DNA from: Nitrosopumilus ureiphilus
Lineage (GTDB): Archaea; Thermoproteota; Nitrososphaeria; Nitrososphaerales; Nitrosopumilaceae
DNA: 64,000 bases
Reading direction: 5' to 3'
Assembly (NCBI RefSeq): GCF_013407185.1
Contig: NZ_CP026995.1
Location: 871,578 to 935,577 of the forward strand
Shown here: one piece after another, positions 60,744 to 64,000 of the stretch
How the letters are laid out: every line of letters starts with the position of its first letter
Position numbering within the stretch: the stretch's first letter is position 1
Made by a program: the position numbers and the translations under genes
The notes under the pieces: generated by a model
Seen by the model: the letters and a program-made list of their open reading frames with translations, nothing else
Databases searched by the model: none
What the model was told of the DNA's origin: nothing

Positions 60744-60998
60744 TTGAAGGTATTTTTCACTAAACATTTTGATGATCCTACCTGTGAAAAATTCACAGAA
60801 TTTCATGTAGATACTCACAGAACGTGGTGGTGTTGCAAGCAACTAAAAGAACATGATAAACATTTCCAATTATGGAATGTAAAATGGGCAAAATTTCACT
60901 TTAAGGACATTAGTACAGATGGTAACATTGCATTTTTTGCAATGAACTATTGTCCATACTGTGGTGAGAAAATTGAATATGAGGAGTTTGCAAAATGA
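60744..60998 (+). CDS. Small Cys/His protein with C-terminal CPYCG
   Basis: The TTG-started 84-residue protein has WWCCKQLKEHDKHF in the middle and NYCPYCGEKIEYEEF at the end, a zinc-ribbon-like knuckle. It is soluble. The next gene overlaps its stop by ATGA. No family is recognised. Confidence 0.65.
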   Translation: MKVFFTKHFDDPTCEKFTEFHVDTHRTWWCCKQLKEHDKHFQLWNVKWAKFHFKDISTDGNIAFFAMNYCPYCGEKIEYEEFAK

Positions 60999-61165
60999 AA
61001 TTCTTTCCAAGTAAAGTCCGATACAGTATTCTTGCTGGATTGGCAGCATATGGTACCTACAAACTTGTTTTTGATATTATTGGAATTGGTTCTACTTTAC
61101 AGAACTGTCCTCTGTCTTCAGAAGGAACCATTACTGTGATTTGTTATATTTTTGGATTGAGTTAG
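60995..61165 (+). CDS. Small membrane protein (56 aa)
   Basis: ATG 60995 overlaps the preceding stop as ATGA. The product (MKFFPSKVRYSILAGLAAYG ... TVICYIFGLS) has two hydrophobic stretches and two Cys. The next gene starts 3 bases after its stop, so it is the middle gene of a compact trio. Confidence 0.6.
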   Translation: MKFFPSKVRYSILAGLAAYGTYKLVFDIIGIGSTLQNCPLSSEGTITVICYIFGLS

Positions 61166-61168
61166 AAA

Positions 61169-61420
61169 ATGAAAACTAGATACAAGATTGTTATCATCAC
61201 TGTATGTGTATTTGCAGGCTGGGTATTATTTCCAAATATTTCTGGAGCGATTTGTTATTTCTTTTATCCTGGCGGAATAAGCGATAATGCAGATATGATC
61301 GAACCAAGCATTTGTTCAATTACTGGCATCACCTTTTTTGGACATCCGCTGGACACAAATTTGTTTGATGAAAATGTTAGGGTAAAAATTTCTGAGAATT
61401 TTTCAGAATTACACGATTGA
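61169..61420 (+). CDS. Small exported protein (MKTR cassette)
   Basis: It begins MKTRYKIVIITVCVFAGWVL, the same cassette as the surface genes of region 1, and continues with 60 residues having two Cys (GAICYFFYPGG, PSICSITG). Last gene of the trio from 60744. Confidence 0.6.
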   Translation: MKTRYKIVIITVCVFAGWVLFPNISGAICYFFYPGGISDNADMIEPSICSITGITFFGHPLDTNLFDENVRVKISENFSELHD

Positions 61421-61441
61421 ATGTGTGTATGATCTCTGATT

Positions 61442-61522
61442 TTACCTCTTGCTCATCCCGCGAAGAATACGTCGTTTTTCTTGCCTGATTTGCAGGGGCG
61501 TCAAACTTTTTGTACCGTTCAC
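61442..61522 (-). CDS. Possible Arg-rich micropeptide (26 aa)
   Basis: A GTG-started frame reads NGTKSLTPLQIRQEKRRIL and ends RGMSKR. Codon use is richer in G+C than the surroundings. No other support; it could be a remnant of a gene tail. Confidence 0.2.
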   Translation of the reverse strand: MNGTKSLTPLQIRQEKRRILRGMSKR

Positions 61523-61616
61523 TTTCCAGGCAGATTCATACTTTCAATAGAAAACAATACTTGTTTCATATTTATGAGTTCAAAATATTTAAAGTCAATT
61601 GATTAAACAACCAATT

Positions 61617-61802
61617 ATGACTAGTGAAACTGAATCTAAAATTCGAGAATCCGGAATTTCAACTGCTGAAATAATATCTCATTTTAGAGAAAAATGCAAA
61701 GTTTGTGGTCATCATAGAATTATGCATAATGAACTGGGAGTATGTGAAGGTGTGATGAACAAACCATGCACTTCTGGCTGTGATATTTTTGATCCCGAGT
61801 AA
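61617..61802 (+). CDS. Small zinc-binding protein (61 aa)
   Basis: The ATG at 61617 follows ATTTAAAG (about 61587-61594) at a leaderless distance. After a helical start, KCKVCGHHRIMHNELGVCEG and KPCTSGCDIF give a Cys/His set like a treble-clef finger. Unknown role. Confidence 0.7.
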   Translation: MTSETESKIRESGISTAEIISHFREKCKVCGHHRIMHNELGVCEGVMNKPCTSGCDIFDPE

Positions 61803-61864
61803 TCTTTCTATAATATGAATAATGATTTCTAATTCTTTAATAACATATTTTTTGTAAACAGTAT

Positions 61865-62512
61865 GTGGATTCAGAAAAAAAAGATGAGAAAATTTATCCT
61901 CAAGGCTATGAGCCCGCAATAACTCCTGATACATCCAACGATGACACCAGAAACCAACTTCTAGATTTTATCCTGAAATCTGGGCCTTCTGAAGTTGTAG
62001 ATACCGATTTGTTTGCTGTAATGGCAAAGAGACGTTCGACAAGAAAATTCTCTGACAAACCAGTAGAAACCACAAAAATAGATAAAATTATTGCAGCAGC
62101 TGACACTGCTCCTACTGCAGGAAACTATCAGGGATTTGAAATATTCTATGTAAAAAGTCCTGAAAAGAAAAAACTTCTGGTTGAAGCATGCAATAACCAA
62201 CCATATGTTGATGCTCCTGTGGTGCTGGTTTTTTGCAAAAATCCATCTAGAGTGAAATTTGATTTTCCAGAATACATCCTTACAAAATTTGCAATACAAG
62301 ATGCAACCCTTGCAGCCGGATATTCCCAACTTGCATCACAGGCATTGGGATTAAGCTCAATTTGGATTGGAATGTTTGATGAGCAAAAGGTGATGGATGT
62401 AATTGGAACGGATCTTATTCCTTCATCTGTACTGTGTATTGGATATCCCGAACAAACAAAATTCCCAAAACCAAGACGAAATCTCAAAGATTTGGTTCAT
62501 GTCGTATGGTAA
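61865..62512 (+). CDS. Nitroreductase family protein
   Basis: FMN-dependent fold: AKRRSTRKFSDKPVETTKID, TAPTAGNYQGFEIFYV, and AAGYSQLASQALGLSSIWIG. The family reduces nitro compounds, quinones or flavins; the substrate cannot be predicted. The start is GTG at 61865. A 35-residue N-terminal extension precedes the core. Confidence 0.88.
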   Translation: MDSEKKDEKIYPQGYEPAITPDTSNDDTRNQLLDFILKSGPSEVVDTDLFAVMAKRRSTRKFSDKPVETTKIDKIIAAADTAPTAGNYQGFEIFYVKSPEKKKLLVEACNNQPYVDAPVVLVFCKNPSRVKFDFPEYILTKFAIQDATLAAGYSQLASQALGLSSIWIGMFDEQKVMDVIGTDLIPSSVLCIGYPEQTKFPKPRRNLKDLVHVVW

Positions 62513-62563
62513 GTTAGCCTAAACTTATTCATCTTTAAATAATCATTGTTGGATGTTAGATTC

Positions 62564-62797
62564 ATGACTGATGCATATGTGATGCTAAACTGTGAATTGG
62601 GTTCAGAGGCAGAAATCATTGAACAATTAAAGGAAATTGAGCAAGTAGTAGATGTCTTTGAAACAATAGGAACTCATGATATGATGATAAAACTACAAGC
62701 TGAGAATTTTGAAAAGATTAGAGAGATTGTCTCTTGGAATATCCAAAAGATGAAGAATATACGTTCTACTGCAACTTTGATAAAAAAAGACAACTGA
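62564..62797 (+). CDS. Stand-alone Lrp/AsnC effector (RAM) domain protein
   Basis: The ATG 62564 gives MTDAYVMLNCELGSEAEIIE and VVDVFETIGTHDMMIKLQ, typical of the AsnC C-terminal domain, without a DNA-binding part. Such proteins bind amino acids and may modulate full-length Lrp proteins. The next gene follows after 43 bases. Confidence 0.85.
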   Translation: MTDAYVMLNCELGSEAEIIEQLKEIEQVVDVFETIGTHDMMIKLQAENFEKIREIVSWNIQKMKNIRSTATLIKKDN

Positions 62798-62840
62798 CAA
62801 GAACCAGCACTGTTTGAAAATTTAATTAAGATTGGTCATA

Positions 62841-63026
62841 ATGAATTTCATGGTAGATGATAAAAATGAGATTGAAAAACTCATTGATAATATGATATCC
62901 AGTGGGGATGAATTAGTTGATACTCTAAAGACTGTCCTTCCTGATTCCTTGGCTGAATCAATGGTCATGTTTCACGAATCAAATGTTTCAAATCTAAAAA
63001 AAATCCGTGCATTTCTTAACAAATAG
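62841..63026 (+). CDS. Small helical protein (61 aa)
   Basis: ATG 62841 begins MNFMVDDKNEIEKLIDNMIS; the rest is charged and helical (VMFHESNVSNLKKIRAFLNK). No Cys, no membrane helix, no recognised family. Confidence 0.55.
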   Translation: MNFMVDDKNEIEKLIDNMISSGDELVDTLKTVLPDSLAESMVMFHESNVSNLKKIRAFLNK

Positions 63027-63087
63027 GAAAGAATGATTCCTATAATTTCTACTATATCCTTTTTAATCATAAAGTGATATTTCTGCC

Positions 63088-63465
63088 ATGACTAGATCCC
63101 GAACTATTACAATCACTGTAAAAAAGAAAACCGGTGATGCATTTGATGCCATTTTACAAGCTCCGCCAAAGATGATGCCTGATGCAAAAATTAATGCTGA
63201 TGGATGGTGGTCATTTACTGGCCCTCATGGAAAATCTAGACTAAAATTTAATGAAAACAAATCCCTTGGAATTTTAGATCATCAGTTTGTTGATGAAGAA
63301 TCTACTTGGGATGTCCCAATGAGAGTGGTGTCTAATGGTGATTTCTCTGATGTGGTAATCACTCTTAACAAACCAGATGAATTAACTGACAAACAATTTG
63401 ATCAAAGAGTGTCAGAAATTGGCGATATGGTAGTTTCTATGAAAAATATCATTGAATCCTCTTGA
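63088..63465 (+). CDS. Conserved hypothetical protein, SRPBCC-like
   Basis: The 125-residue soluble protein (SRTITITVKKKTGDAFDAIL ... WWSFTGPHGKSRLKF ... DVPMRVVSNGDFSDVVITL) has the strand and helix order of an SRPBCC/START-like fold with a long final helix. Ligand unknown. Confidence 0.68.
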   Translation: MTRSRTITITVKKKTGDAFDAILQAPPKMMPDAKINADGWWSFTGPHGKSRLKFNENKSLGILDHQFVDEESTWDVPMRVVSNGDFSDVVITLNKPDELTDKQFDQRVSEIGDMVVSMKNIIESS

Positions 63466-63570
63466 TTTTTGTATTTAGGAACGTTTTAAAAATTAATTTA
63501 TGACTAGTAGTCAAGTAGAAATCATTCCTTAAGGTTAAATGTAAATTTGGTCATACAATACTGAGAAAAG

Positions 63571-63657
63571 ATGCCTTACGAAGAAGTATATTTTCAAAGA
63601 ATGGAAGAGGACAATCCCGAAGATTATCCAAAATTAAAAACTAAAAAATCTGAATAA
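63571..63657 (+). CDS. Possible small acidic peptide (28 aa)
   Basis: MPYEEVYFQRMEEDNPEDY followed by a Lys-rich end (KLKTKKSE). It sits in the gap before the convergent membrane gene. The sequence style is protein-like but the evidence is thin. Confidence 0.4.
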   Translation: MPYEEVYFQRMEEDNPEDYPKLKTKKSE

Positions 63658-63664
63658 TTCTATT

Positions 63665-63994
63665 TCATTGATCTTTATCCGAATCATCAGTTTGTCTTCC
63701 ACTGGGTCCTGCCATGTCTTCTGGTTTTACTTTGTTGTCCCAATCCCCTTTGATTCCTTTGACTAATGAAATAATTGCTGCTCCAATTAGAGACATGACT
63801 ATTGCAAAGAATACTATTTGATCAAATATCTTAAATGAACAACTGATTTCAACTGGTGGTTTATCATCAAAATATTCATAACAAGTTCCAAATTCATTTG
63901 ATTCTAAAGTAGCAGCCTGAAAATTATGTCCAAATACTCCTAAGATAAGAAATCCTGCAAAAACAAGCACTATACCAATAATGATAAACCGCAT
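63665..63994 (-). CDS. Small two-helix membrane protein
   Basis: Membrane helices at about 2-22 (FIIIGIVLVFAGFLILGVFG) and 62-82 (FFAIVMSLIGAAIISLV) flank an outer loop with two Cys (GTCYEYF, ISCSFK). The C-terminal tail is hydrophilic. Unknown role. Confidence 0.65.
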   Translation of the reverse strand: MRFIIIGIVLVFAGFLILGVFGHNFQAATLESNEFGTCYEYFDDKPPVEISCSFKIFDQIVFFAIVMSLIGAAIISLVKGIKGDWDNKVKPEDMAGPSGRQTDDSDKDQ

Positions 63995-64000
63995 ATCGCT

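Noticed and set aside
1-64000. CRISPR arrays, cas genes, transposases, rRNA genes
   Set aside because: None was seen; the only tandem arrays are the VPAA-coding repeat and the 24-bp duplication.

Overview
The window is AT-rich archaeal DNA (roughly one third G+C by eye) and reads as an ammonia-oxidising Nitrososphaerota (Nitrosopumilus/Nitrosarchaeum type). Support: a thaumarchaeal-type CdvA, surface-layer-like repeats with the ETGxxTGxFxG signature, an archaeal proteasome beta subunit, Fen1 with a C-terminal PIP box, a PAC2 protein, an ArgRS, many leaderless TATA-driven genes, and many tiny zinc-ribbon proteins. No CRISPR array, insertion sequence or rRNA was seen. One tRNA, Ser(CGA), lies at 51031-51115.

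Region 1 (1-26500) is an accessory surface region made almost wholly of secreted or membrane-tethered proteins. The same parts recur in different combinations: (a) signal-peptide cassettes beginning MKYF or MKSRL/MKTR; (b) a netrin/TIMP-like domain (five proteins); (c) an unnamed module of about 46 residues, PLKQ...C...PACV...KLIERGW, with two cysteines (five copies, one fused to a serpin); (d) surface-layer-like beta repeats; (e) a C-terminal membrane segment ending RRKRK. Two runs of minus-strand genes are chained by ATGA stop/start overlaps. Three genes share one promoter/leader block of about 47 bp. The mix of serpin and TIMP-like folds suggests extracellular protease control or a cell-surface assembly; this is inference. 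The region also holds decayed pieces: a frameshifted S-layer-like gene, a hicA toxin with a stop codon beside an intact hicB, a fragment of a paralogue, and orphan start cassettes. argS lies inside it.

Region 2 (26500-47000) is mostly housekeeping: malic enzyme, a small MscS channel, CBS, PAC2, PNPOx-like and ATP-cone proteins, TrmI, NAD(P)HX dehydratase, an M20 peptidase, DoxX, proteasome beta (apparently lacking Thr1), a Mut7-C protein, a PUA protein, homoserine dehydrogenase, MsrB, a double-domain ThyX, CdvA, acetyl-CoA synthetase and a PAS protein. Several cysteine-rich proteins of 36-51 residues lie between them.

Region 3 (47000-64000) mixes surface proteins and small zinc proteins. Two paralogues carry thrombospondin type 3 calcium repeats plus an unrecognised domain rich in conserved His and Cys. 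Two secreted coiled-coil paralogues flank an Ig-like secreted protein. A tandem winged-helix regulator sits with a small membrane protein. Fen1, the tRNA, a frameshifted UPF0060 (YnfA) gene, an MFS transporter, a nitroreductase and a stand-alone Lrp/AsnC effector domain complete it. A 25-bp element is repeated exactly upstream of two of the genes.

Six reading frames in the window are interrupted, and five of them carry only a single lesion; this should be checked as either real decay or consensus error. The least described candidates are the PLKQ-ERGW module, the His/Cys domain next to TSP3 repeats, and the set of Cys-rich miniproteins.
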